Below are positions 10,847 to 21,393 of a DNA stretch of 64,000 bases, piece by piece. The translations under genes and the position numbers were made by a program. The stretch's first letter is position 1; each line of letters starts with the position of its first letter. The notes under the pieces were generated by a model, which worked only from the letters and a program-made list of their open reading frames with translations, ran no database searches and was not told the DNA's origin. This stretch comes from Leucocoprinus leucothites (taxonomy: Eukaryota > Basidiomycota > Agaricomycetes > Agaricales > Agaricaceae). Where the stretch lies: NCBI GenBank assembly GCA_013368445.1, contig JAACJO010000011.1, positions 434,001-498,000 of the forward strand, read 5' to 3'.

Positions 10847-12125
10847 TGGTGGTATTTTGGTACTTATGACCCCAGATATTTAATCACGCAGCGTGTATAG
10901 TTAAATGACAAGATTGCCAAGCATCTGGAGCTGTCCTTGATCGAGGTCGTTATCGACGTAATATCGGCTTTAAGCTCGCCATGAAATGGTTGACCTCTGT
11001 ACACAGGAATAAGTGGTACTCAGGGGCTCCAGGTCCAACGTAGACTCGACCACCTCGTGCTAGTGCTCGTGCATCAAGCCACTGGGATTTCTTGAATGTT
11101 TTATCGTACCATCACTGTGAACGTGTGACTGGGACCAACAAAGTTTGAGGGTACATCCACCAGCTCCGCTGCATTCATTTTACTGTATACTTCTACAACG
11201 GTCCAAAAATCCGTTGAAGATGCCGTCGAGTTCTTTGTGAAAAGTCCGCGAAGGTGAGGGGCTTTTTTAATGTTCTGATGGTGGTGCTCTAAATAAAACT
11301 CGCAACATGCTCTGGGGTATCTCCAAAAGTCTTATTTTTGGTTGGCGTGAGGCTTTAACATGACTTTGGTGAAGAAGTCAAGGTTCCGATTGATACGACC
11401 GCAGATTCCGTGAACCATTGAAAATAAATATAGTACGAGTGGAACAGAGCCAAGTGATTCTTTCCGCGACCCGTAGCCAAAACGTCTGTGATACACGTGT
11501 TAGGCCCCTTGTGGGCTAAAAAATTGGATCTGTGGCTGGGTGGCTTGCATTTTCCGGGCTTCGGATATTGAACACATGGTCGAAAGGCTATGCCACTGTA
11601 CAAGTTCCATGCTTGTTCAGAAACCGACATTGTCGAGGTGCCCGAGCTTTCAAAATTTCAAGGATGAATAGTCTTTTTGCCTGTCCGTCGACCATGGGAT
11701 GAATTCAACAAAATGGGACTATGACGACAGGGTTCTTTAATTTCATATAGTACGCCAAAGGCCTATATTCCTCAGCGTCTATTCCAGATTTAGTTGCGAA
11801 TCAACCGTAAGAGAATACCAATCATCATTGGGAGATACTCGCAAGGCCGACTCCAAGCAACGAGGCGGGCACCAAAGAGTCTTCAGCGGATTACGAGATT
11901 GGGACGATCCATGAGCAAAAGTTGTTTTTGTTGAGCGAAGATATCATAAGAAGTTGATGAGGTGGGGATCCCGGATGGGGGATGGGGAGAAGTAGCCATG
12001 ATGACGAAGCAGCATCTCGAAGTGCGCAAATCAGGTAAGGTGAAATTAGGTCATTCAGTTACAGGGTGCCGAGAGGTAGATAGAAGTGACAGCAGCAGGT
12101 TTAAACGCGCAGATGAGTCGCCCAT

Positions 12126-12189
12126 TGACGTCAATCGACGAGATGGGAGGTCTAAACAAGGAGGCAATGTCCAATGATTGATGACGTCA
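12126..12189. promoter_or_regulatory. Two palindromic CRE/ATF sites upstream of VTA1
   Basis: Perfect TGACGTCA palindromes occur at 12126-12133 and 12182-12189, with start points 56 bases apart, 168-231 bases before the VTA1 start codon. TGACGTCA is the known binding site of CREB/ATF-type bZIP factors (fungal Atf1/Sko1 class, stress- and cAMP-linked). That these sites act on VTA1 is inferred from position. Confidence 0.5.
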
Positions 12190-12315
12190 AGTGCGAGTGA
12201 CTGTTTTGATGCGCAGTGCTGTGAGAGAGCACTTGCCATCACCAGTCAACACAGTGAGCAGGCGCGTGCTCGCCTCGAGGCTGCTGTATTTTTCTCCTTT
12301 CATTTCGCTTCATCC

Positions 12316-12322
12316 TATATAA
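12316..12322 (+). promoter_or_regulatory. TATA box of VTA1
   Basis: TATATAA about 40 bases upstream of the ATG at 12357, downstream of the two CRE palindromes. Confidence 0.5.
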
Positions 12323-12356
12323 TCGGCCCCGGAACCATCTAATCCGCATCAGAAAA

Positions 12357-13827
12357 ATGACAACACAAAAACTCCTTGGTCTTCCTCCTATTTCTTCTAA
12401 CCTCAGACCCATCGTCCCTTTCCTCCAGCGTGCGGAGGAACTCAGGAAACACGAACCCATTATCGCTTACTGGTGTAAGTTCGAACTTCTGATTGTGATC
12501 ATTAGTGCTAATGGAATCCTTCAGGTGCGTATTACGCAGCCCAGGTTGGCATTGGTTTGAAAGCGCGCGATAATGCTTCACGCGAGATCCTATTTGCCCT
12601 TCTTGGGATCCTGGAGAATATGAAGAAGGAGATCGGAAGTATCGATGCGATAGAGATCGAGGCCGCGAGCGCAGCATTTGTTGAGAATTTTGCTCTGAGG
12701 GTCTTCCAGAGTGCCGACAACGAAGACCGCAGAGGTGCCGCTACAAGGTATGTACAGCTCCGAAATTGTTACTTTGGTGGAACTAACCACACCTGCAGAA
12801 CAACTGCAAAGAAATTCTTGGCGGCATCTAACTTCTTGGAAGTCCTCAAGACCTTCCCGAAGGCCGATGTGTCTGAATCCGTGAGTTGACACCAGCTATC
12901 TTTCCCTATCTTTCTGACAATATTGATCAGAATGAAGACAAAATTCGTTATGCAAAGTGGAAGGCTGCAGATATTTCGAAGGCTCTACGTGAGGGACAGA
13001 AGCCTATTCCAGGTCCAGCGGGTCAAGAGCAGTATCAAACCCAAGAAGATCATTCTCTGTCCTTTGAGCAATCGACGATCTCGCAACCTGAGGGCCAGTT
13101 CGGGGTCTTCCCTCAAACTACCACCCAGCTTCCCTCCCCACCCGGCGTTCCTCGTGACATCCACTCGAGATCTCCCCCGAAGAATTCAAGTGGGCACCGC
13201 CGTGAAGGCAGTGGAAGCAGCACGCATTCAATATCACCACCCAGGCCGAAGAATGCCTGGGTTTCTGACGAAGTCGAAGGAAAGATTTCCCCTTCATCTT
13301 CTCCTCCCCGGCCGAGTGTCACGAAGCCTCCAGGCAGAGAAGGAAGCCCGGAAGGCAAGAAACGAGTCCACTTCAGTTCTTCTGCAAATGTCCTTCCTTC
13401 TACACCAGAACTTTCCCCCAAAGCCCCAAGTCCTGCGGAGGTATACCAAGGGCCACCGAGCATCTATGCTGTTCCCTCCGAAAGACGGTCGCCTTCACCG
13501 CCTTCACCGCCTTCACCACCTTCAATACCACACACGGAAGTGTCCCATCGGCCATCTTCGTATTCCCCACCACAAATGAATATCTATGCTTCCCCGGGTC
13601 AACCTACAAACACTTACTCTCCGCCAAACTCATACTCAGTTGCTGTTCCCCCTCCTCCGCCCCCTGCATCTGCACCGACCTCTCCACCGCAGGTTGAGCT
13701 GACTCCTCAGATAATCGCGAAAGCGCAGAAGCACTGTAGGTTTGCGATCAGCTCCTTGGATTACGAGGATGCGGAGCAGGCGAAGAAAGAGTTGAGGATA
13801 GCGTTAGGTCTTCTCGGGGGTCTCTGA
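12357..13827 (+). CDS. VTA1: VTA1/LIP5, cofactor of the Vps4 ATPase in ESCRT-III disassembly
   Basis: A 439-residue protein from exons 12357-12474, 12525-12747, 12799-12880 and 12931-13827. The N-terminal domain (about residues 1-165) contains the conserved tandem MIT-like helices (for example LRPIVPFLQRAEELRKHEPI, then AYYAAQVGIGLK), which bind ESCRT-III subunits. A Pro/Ser-rich linker of about 200 residues follows, including a PPSPPSPPSPPS-type repeat near 13490-13530. The C-terminal 40 residues (TPQIIAKAQKH...LDYEDAEQAKKELRIALGLL) match the VSL domain that dimerises and stimulates Vps4. The protein therefore acts at endosomes in multivesicular-body sorting. Length is within the range of fungal Vta1 once the linker is allowed for. 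Confidence 0.93.
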
Positions 13828-14507
13828 ACTATGGTTGACTCATGGCGATATCTTTTCGGCTGTTCGGTCTTTGCATCTTTTTACATTGGGATTATGTGTT
13901 GGGTTAATTTACTCGAGTCGATATTTACTTCTTCTACTACTATGTACTCTCCTATATCCACACTGAACTCCTTTCTGAACTGTCGATCGTCGCCAATCCT
14001 ATAATGGTGAAGAGCGCATCTTTTTTGATCCGTTGATTTGTTATTCCCACGCCTCTCATCAATCAACGTTTAACAAGCACTATGTACTGATCGTCGAGCC
14101 GAACGCCACCGGCAGCACCCAAAGCACTCGATGAACAGGAAGAGCCGCAGAATTGATCCTAGTTTCTCGCGAAAGGACATGTTTCGCTTCACAAAGCTAG
14201 AACATCTCGCTTAAAGAAATCGATCAGCCTCGTGGCTTGCCTGTGCCGTACTAAGCGCTAGCGCCGACGTTTGGTAAAGAATTACCTGCTAGAAGCCTGC
14301 TGGCTGCAATCGTTTACCATGTGGTATAGGCCAGGGAGTCAGGCAGACCAAAACAAATGTCTAAAACCAACATCAGCCGCACGAATTGCACACTTCGAAC
14401 AAGGCTTACTCACCCCCGCCCGAGTCAGCCTCTCCGGCTCAGCCAAAATTGCCCCGACTACTTGCTGTCCTTGCATCACCCCTTTGCTATAACTCCTCGT
14501 ATTAGAA
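13828..14507. other. Intergenic region after VTA1
   Basis: About 680 bases with no supported gene; the first part is T-rich and probably holds the VTA1 3' end. Short open frames at 14271-14587 overlap one another and look accidental. Confidence 0.4.
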
Positions 14508-14826
14508 ATGCGTTCTATGCTCCAATTATCACTGCCTCTTCTTCTTCAGGTTCTTGGTTTCGCAATGACCGTGCTATGTGCGGATAGTCCGGCATACCCC
14601 AATAGCCGGCCTTTCTCTGGGCCGACTGGAAGCGATGCACCTCAACCCACTGTTATCCTATGTAGGCCAAAAAAACATCACATCGCATCCTGTAACGTAG
14701 AGCTCATGACGAACGTACATAGGTAATCCAGCCTCCGAGGTGATTACTCTTCGCTGGGCTGGGCTGGGCAGCCTTCATTCCATTTCACTCACGCCATTCA
14801 AATTCTACTCGGGGAACGTGTATTAA
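14508..14826 (+). CDS. Tentative small secreted protein
   Basis: A possible two-exon gene (14508-14661 and 14723-14826) encoding 85 residues. The first exon encodes a strong signal-peptide-like N-terminus (Leu-rich core ending near LCA) followed by a Pro/Ser/Gly-rich segment. A GT...AG intron in phase 1 keeps the frame open for another 34 codons. I recognise no family. Further splice-like signals lie downstream (acceptor near 14916, donor near 14960, acceptor near 15023), so the 3' end may be wrong and the gene could be longer. Without transcripts this is a weak call. Confidence 0.3.
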
Positions 14827-15197
14827 TTGTCGACTTATGTGCATCTGTAGTGTGAGCACCGCAGCCTTTTTGGTGTATGACGACAGCAGATGCCGATGAT
14901 CTCAAAATTTCATAGGTCCGATTGGGTATCAATGCTGCAAAGGGAGGGCCGGACCTATGTGAGTTCAAGTCATGATAACAAAGGCGATGTTGGATGAACG
15001 GAATGGGAGCTGACTTCCATTCAGCTGTGCAAAGATACCAGATGGTGCTATGTGTTGAAGAGAGGAGGGTTTCTGTTTATTGTGCCGTTAATGAGCTATT
15101 ACTACAGGTTTCCATCGTAAATTACCGAACCAGTTCAAATCTATCGGCGGATCTGGTATTTATTCTTCGACGCATAGTGGATATACTCAGCATATTG

Positions 15198-18100
15198 TCA
15201 GATTATGGCGGATGCCTTGACTCGTTCTTCCAATTGTCTGACTTTGTCTTTGACAGATACACTTCCGATAGAAGCCGCAGAAGTGGTCGAAGTGGCGCTC
15301 GTCGGTGATATCAATGTTTGAGCGCTCGCGGTAGTCGCCTTTACTACATCAATACACGTTGTAGAACCGTGAACATGAGGCAAGCTCGTGTCTGTATCGA
15401 GGCCGCTGTCGGGCTTGGGTCGTTCTCCCGCGTTTTCCCCCCCTACGTGCCCGGGTGATAAACCACATTTGGCTGCACTATTCTCCATAGCATAATGGCT
15501 GTAAATTGATGCTGAAGTCATTGGCATTGACTCTCGGTTTCGATGCAATGGAGGTGTAGATAGCAAGTGGATGCTGGACCCAGATGAAATTCCTGGCGTC
15601 GATAAGCCAATTGTCGAGGCTGTTCTATGCCTCTTTGGGCTGGGTCTCCTGCTTGTTAGATCAGGTGAATGTAAGCCTCTTCGCATCGGAGCATAATAGC
15701 TATTATCATCTTCCTGTGAATTAGTTGATGTTTCCCAAGAGCGAGCCGAAGGGTGTTGAGATGCATTCGAGAAGAACCTTGCACTCTGATTATATTCTCC
15801 GCTAGGGACGGGGGGAATTTTCAGAGTAAGATACGGTTTTCCACTTTGGTAACCTTCTTGCGCGCACTTTGTCAAGGCTTCTCGTTGTTCCTGATGAGCA
15901 CGGCCATCTCGGTCTCCTTTAAGAAAAGCGGCCGTAGCTATACGTGTCTTCTCTTCGACTCGGGCAGCAAAAGACGAATGGCTGCGCGCCCCTAAGATCC
16001 GATGGGCTAGGTTTGTCTCTACTCCACATATGTCAACATCCGAGTCATTTTCCATTGCAACTTCATTCATGAGTGTTTCCAGCACCCCTTCAGCGGAGTC
16101 AGAATCGAACACAGAGCTCTCGTAACTGTCTTTGAGAGAAGCATCGTTTCCTTCGATCTGGCTGCGTTCATTCCCAAAGTAATAGAGATCCGAGAAGCGA
16201 CCATAGTTTAGGTCCACTCTGGCTGTGGTAATAGCATGTTGAACAACGTCATCGCCATCATCTGCCAAAGAGAGGTTCCCGAGCCCAAGGTCCCCGAGTT
16301 CCTCGTCCCAATCTGAGGATGGTTCGTCCGTACCTTGCTCGTATCGAAGACGATCACATGTGTGATCTGGTAGGTCCTTGCCTTTTCCCGTGTCAGTCAT
16401 TGCGTACTGTTCAATGGAAAGCCGTTTTCCTGTTTCCTCACACACGCGGGAAGCACTTCCAGACTTTTCGAAGATATGGAACGATCCAGGGCCAGAAGAA
16501 GTCGCTTTAGAACTTTGCCTTGATGATGGAGGCCGGAAAGATGTAGGCATTTGAGAGAAAGTACTGATTGGCTGAGAGGGCGGTGGGTCAATTGACAAAA
16601 ACCCAACAATCCTGATGGGCAGCATGACCTGTATATCGGAAGAGAGGCGAGTGCCTGAGTCTAGAGCCACCCGAAGAGAGTATTCAATTTCAAAATTGCG
16701 ACCGCGAGGTATGGTCAATGCGTCTATCTAGCTCTCTTGTGAGTCAGATAGATATATGCGATGTAGGGCATTTTACCGGAATCAGGATTGAGTGCTCAAA
16801 TTCTGAGTATTGCCGCGGGCGAACTCCCAGCCACCATCCTTTGGTGCTTGCATGGCCTTTAGATCTGGGCTGACAGGTCCCCAACACAGATTCGGCGACG
16901 CGTTTTGTAGATACCTCTGGTGGGGGAGGGCCAAGGTCAAGATCATGGCCATCACTGGCGGAATGAGGAAAGATTGCCGTGGTACGGAATAGACTGAGTG
17001 TCAATTCTTTCAGGGGTTTGGGCGTGTCATTATCAACAATGATCTTGACTTGACAAAACTGACCAGCAACCCAGTGCAACCGATGAAGTGAAGCCGTTAA
17101 CTTGATCCTTCCAGCGTCAGAGTTCTTAGCTACATTCGTTGATACAGTCGCTTGCAGGGGACGGAGAGCGGTAGCTAGAATTACAGTTGGGTCCAGTCGC
17201 GGCCAGATTTCAATATACCGGTAAAAATGGGTAATTGAACGACGGCCAGGCTCATCCTTGATTTTAAGCGAACTGCGTAGCTAAATTAGGGATGGAGAGA
17301 TGGTTGACAGTTGTGGGCACGTACACCATGGCAATATAGCTCAGTGCGATCCCTGAGTGGTTTCTCAAAACTCCCCTGGCCTGTCCGTTGTCGTTTGACA
17401 GTGATAGGTAAAGGGCAAAGGGAAACTCGTGCTCTCCTTCTTTTGCCTGTGCAAAGCCTTCTGGATCTCTCTCGGATGTATAAAGTCCTTCTAAACTTGG
17501 CGTAACGGAAGCCAACATGGCAGAGCACTGGTAGAATATAGCGTTTGGTTTGTCTCCTATGCTTTCGAATCCAACGACGCGTATTTTTCCTCCGGCGATG
17601 AAGACCGGAACCTCCTTGCGGGTTGCTTTCCGAACAAAAATCCTGACATGGCCACGAAAATGACCTCCCTGGACACAGACTTCAGTTTGAGGAAGAATGT
17701 CGACTTCAACTCGAGCACGTCGTTTTGCCTGTTCTAGTGTAACATGTCTATTGAATGCAGCAGATCCTGAGTCCATTCGAATGAGAGCGGCCTTTGTTTT
17801 CAGCCGCGCGCTATGGTTCCCTAGCATTGACTTGAGCTCAGCAGCAGCTCGTGCGGGTGTAGCATTAGAGGTCAAGAGAGTTCCATGCCGCGTCAAGCCA
17901 GAATCTCCTAGTGTCAGATGAGGTCTGAGGGGTGCATGATGCGAAGTCTCCTGTTCGGAACTACCGCTCCTTGCAGGCCGATGTGTCCCAGTTGACCTCT
18001 GTAGGATTTGGGTGGACAATGGCATTCGCTCCTTGAAGCTGACCACTAGGTTGACGTTTAGGGAGTTCACGGACAAACTTGTTGCTGGGTTCGAGGGATG

Positions 18101-18254
18101 TTGTATTCGTATCGGTGCTTCCTAGCGCGGACTGACGGGTGATGTTTACAAATACATCATCATATCCGATCACCTGCCGGAACAGACCTTGAAGCTTCAC
18201 TTTGATGGAAACTCGGTACTTAGTGATGAGTCGGCAGTTCATCAATTCAATCAT
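15198..18254 (-). CDS. Arrestin-like (alpha-arrestin) protein with long disordered C-terminus
   Basis: A 967-residue model from exons 18174-18254, 17325-18121, 16777-17272 and 15198-16727. The arrestin N-type fold is suggested by segments such as VEVDILPQTEVCVQGGHFRG and the GKIRVVGFES strand; the C-type domain by HRLHWVAGQFCQVKIIVDND and, after a splice, by IPRGRNFEIEYSLRVAL...VMLPIRIVGF. After about residue 540 the chain is Ser/Thr/Pro-rich and apparently disordered, ending in a short charged helix. I saw no PPxY motif of the kind that recruits Rsp5-type ubiquitin ligases. Fungal alpha-arrestins steer membrane-protein ubiquitylation and endocytosis; that role is inferred. The 5' end is uncertain: an in-frame stop lies two codons before the chosen ATG, and an additional upstream exon is possible. 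Confidence 0.7.
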
Positions 18255-18448
18255 TATTCAGGATTAATTTAGATCAGAATGTACATGATACTCAGAAAAG
18301 AAAGAGGTCGTAGGGGATGAAGAGTCCAGAATACTTATCCTAGAAATACATCAGAGGGATACGATACGGCTACATGTTGTGGGTATGCATTGCCTAAGGT
18401 CCAGATTCAGTCCTATCAGCATTCTGACACCACCAAGACCCTATTCCT

Positions 18449-19594
18449 TCACCAAAGGCCAAGCTTGACCTGTTTTTGGTCGAAGCCCAATTCAAGCCAA
18501 TGGCCGGCGTTACTCGAGTCGTCGCACAACGCTTCACCCCCAAGACTAGTGAAACCAACACGTTGATACACTTTTCGTGCAGGGTTGTTACAACTGACAT
18601 AGAGGACGACGCTTTCTTTATTCGACTTCGAAAGTAGCCTGGATACCAAACGTCAGTGATAGGGTCAATGAGAGGTACATAGTGAAGGGCCTACGTCTTT
18701 GTAACATGTCGAACCAGCCGCTCCGCACAACGTTTTCCCCGCCATCCGGGATTGGTATAAACTTTGGTGATCGCTGAAACATTGGCGCTTTCGCGGGTTA
18801 CGGCAACAAGGGAGGCAATCTCTTCTTTAGCTCCTGGGCGATTGATCGTATGCACCCAAACCTTCCTCTGAGCGATCAATGTCCTCGCTTCTTCAAACGC
18901 TTGGTCTCGGGTCATCTCGAACGGTGGCTGGGAATAAATTTCAACATCATTTTGGATCAGAGCAGTGGCCAATACTCACAGATGTTAAGGCGAAATCATA
19001 ACATAAGTCTGTTAGGGCTTCTAAGTCCTCCTCAACTGCTACTCGGAGCTCGTATGTGGTGTCGCCAAGGACAGTAAACTGTCTATTCCTGAAGGTATGC
19101 CGGGTGCAGCGGGCGTATGTTGCGGAATAGTATGGGTCAGGCTCGCAGGCAATGCCAGTTCTCTCCGTCCAAAGTTGAGCAAACGCCTTGCTGATCGCTG
19201 CTTGGGCGAATATCGAAAAGATCCTCTCGGTGTTAGCTTCGTCGTGGAGGACCTGTATTATCGCCTTGAGCCGAGGCATGAGGTAATCTCCATTTTCAAC
19301 CAGTGAAAGAGGTCTAGGAGTAGCAATAAATATCGGGAGCTTGTTGCCGCGTGAGTCCTCCGCGCATGATAGAACGAAGTCGGGAACTCCGTCTTCTACC
19401 CCAGAATTGCAGGTAATCCAAAGATTATCATGTCCTAGGGTACCGTTAATTGCTTGAGCGGCGGCTGTGGCCAGCTGCGGCACCAAGATATTCAACTGCT
19501 CTTGGTGTACCTTGAGCAATAAAGGGTGTGCTGCAAGGAGTGCAATAGGCGATCGGAAAAGGTGGGTGGTGATACGAGAAATGGTAGATGGCAT
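18449..19594 (-). CDS. GNAT-family N-acetyltransferase
   Basis: A 345-residue protein from exons 18980-19594, 18695-18927 and 18449-18638. The N-terminal 200 residues form a domain without clear signature that often precedes the GNAT fold in fungal relatives. The C-terminal part carries GNAT features: the beta-strand ITKVYTNPGWRGKRCAERL, which corresponds to motif A (V-Y-T-x-P-x-x-R-G-x-G/R pattern for acetyl-CoA binding), and the motif B-like segment VVLYVSCNNPARKVYQRVGF, typical of the family's C-terminus. The substrate is not predictable. I start at ATG 19594; the frame is open 25 codons further upstream but without ATG. It shares a 415-base divergent promoter with POP3. Confidence 0.8.
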
Positions 19595-20009
19595 TATTTG
19601 AGGGTGAGTTGAACTTTGTTCGAGGAACTCAGACGAGTGCTGAAATAACGAGACTACTTGGCCTCCCAAGTGTCGTTTTAAGGCAGTCGTCTACCGCACA
19701 AATTTTTTTACTTGAGCTAGTTCATTGAATGATTGAATCTCGAAAGGGATATCCGAATGGGTATTCCCATTTCAGAGGATTGCTGTTGAGTTTTACCAGA
19801 GCGTAGAGATATATGTCCGACCAATAGCATTAGCACAGCCAGGTGTATATGGACTAGCAGTTGGAACGGTGTGGCTGAGGAGAGACAGGCTACACGTGGG
19901 AAATTTAGAGGCTTTTGCCATCAGCGCAACGTCAGGCGCGGCCCTTGAGGTTCCAATGTTTACCACCTGATTCAATTCAAACTTCTTCCTCGTTCTCTGC
20001 TGACGCTAT

Positions 20010-21075
20010 ATGACTCAAGAAAGAGCGGCAAGGGTTCACAGCCAACATTCTCAGCGCGTAAAGTCCCAAAACGCCGGAGATCGGAAGGTTGCCTTCAAGG
20101 GTACATTGGATAACCCTCACAGAGTCTCATGGTGATTATATACCCTTCTTTCGTCGACCTCTCCAAAAATGATAAGGGAATCGCAGGCCAACTGCTCCTG
20201 CTAATGTTCAGAATACCATCCTAGCTCACCTTGTAGATCTTTTGGATGGGGTGGCCGATTTTCATCGGAATCGCACAAGCTCCAAGAAACGGAAACGAAC
20301 TCCGGAAAAAGCTAATGAGCTTTCGCAACGCAGTACAAGAAAGTGGATACCCTCTGGAGATCCTGCCATTGATCAAGACACTTCCACCGAGGACCCGTCG
20401 ACCCTTTTACTTCTTGATCATGCGGAGAAATCGGAGCCTCCCTCCATCCTTAACTCCCTGACATATGGCATCAATGCAGTCACAAAACGGCTAGAAAATC
20501 AAATCGAACGTTCTCGTGCCAAACTTGTTCTCAAAACTAGCAACGAAACCAAGACAACGGAAGAAGTACCTGATCCTATCCATTACCTCTTTGTTTGCCG
20601 GGCAGACGTAGATCCATCTATCCTGATCGACCACCTCCCGTATCTTGTTGCGACATATAACGTATTGCGACAAAAAGATTTTTCTCCAATAATACTAGCC
20701 ACCTTACCCAAAGGAGCAGAATCCACACTTGCCCAGGCAATGGGTGTACGAAGGCTAGCTGCCCTCGCTATCGATGTAAATATCTTGTTTTCGGCGAGAT
20801 CTGGTTACTCACAAATAGCTCCACAGGCCAGCTCTGCTGTTTCCAGGGAACGGCTTACAATAGTCACCAACTCGTTACCCCTAGTGACAGCTCCCTGGTT
20901 ATCCTCCACGCCTACCGGCTCTTATATCCAGACTCACATCAAGCAACTCCGAACGACAGCACCTCGCGATATGAAAGCAGCTAGAGAAGCGAGAATGAAA
21001 GGAAAGGCTGCTGCGAAACTACGTCGCTCGGAACAAAGAACAGTAGCTACAATTACCAAAAGGGCAGCCAAATGA
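20010..21075 (+). CDS. POP3: POP3, protein subunit of RNase P and RNase MRP
   Basis: A 336-residue protein from exons 20010-20131 and 20187-21075. Conserved Pop3 blocks are visible: the N-terminal DRKVAFKGTLDNPHRVSWP, the NVQNTILAHLVDLLDGVADF helix just after the intron, and the L7Ae-like core around HYLFVCRADVDPSILIDHLP and LATLPKGAESTLAQAMG. A basic Lys/Arg-rich C-terminus follows. In yeast Pop3 belongs to the nuclear ribonucleoproteins that process pre-tRNA 5' ends (RNase P) and pre-rRNA (RNase MRP). A simple open frame starting later (20242) would miss the conserved N-terminus, so the intron-containing model is better. Confidence 0.88.
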
Positions 21076-21393
21076 TTTGAGCCAATGGTGCGGCGTCCAA
21101 AGCTTCTAGAGTTGTCCCTTCACGGAACTTTTCATGAGATGATAATCCAGAAATAAGCACAGTATCTCTACAGTTACATAGCTCCAACATTTGTACCTTG
21201 CAGTCTTGTACCTAGATATAGATTCTGGGGCCTGATGCTGGTCATTATGGGCGCTAGGCATAGTTACTTAGCCAGGCGGTGAACGCGAGATGTCACAATG
21301 ATCACTTTCTCTTGTCACGTCACATCCACAATGATCACCTCTATCTCAGGGTGAACCCTTGAATACTTTTAAACCTGCATACTGACCCGCTCG
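21076..21393. other. Intergenic gap between POP3 and dCMP deaminase
   Basis: About 320 bases with no gene. The related octamers CACAATGATCAC(T/C) appear twice (near 21294 and 21330) shortly before the deaminase start and might be promoter elements. Confidence 0.35.

Larger units (their letters stand above)
10847..12356. other. Long intergenic region upstream of VTA1
   Basis: About 1.5 kb, the longest gap in the window. Only scattered short open frames without splice context or recognisable similarity are present. The last 230 bases hold the VTA1 promoter elements listed separately. I cannot exclude a decayed gene or an untranslated RNA here. Confidence 0.45.

Noticed and set aside
14750..14775. 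Short GCTGG repeat near the tentative secreted gene, considered as a microsatellite
   Set aside because: Only about three imperfect units; it falls within a possible exon and is too short to call a repeat.
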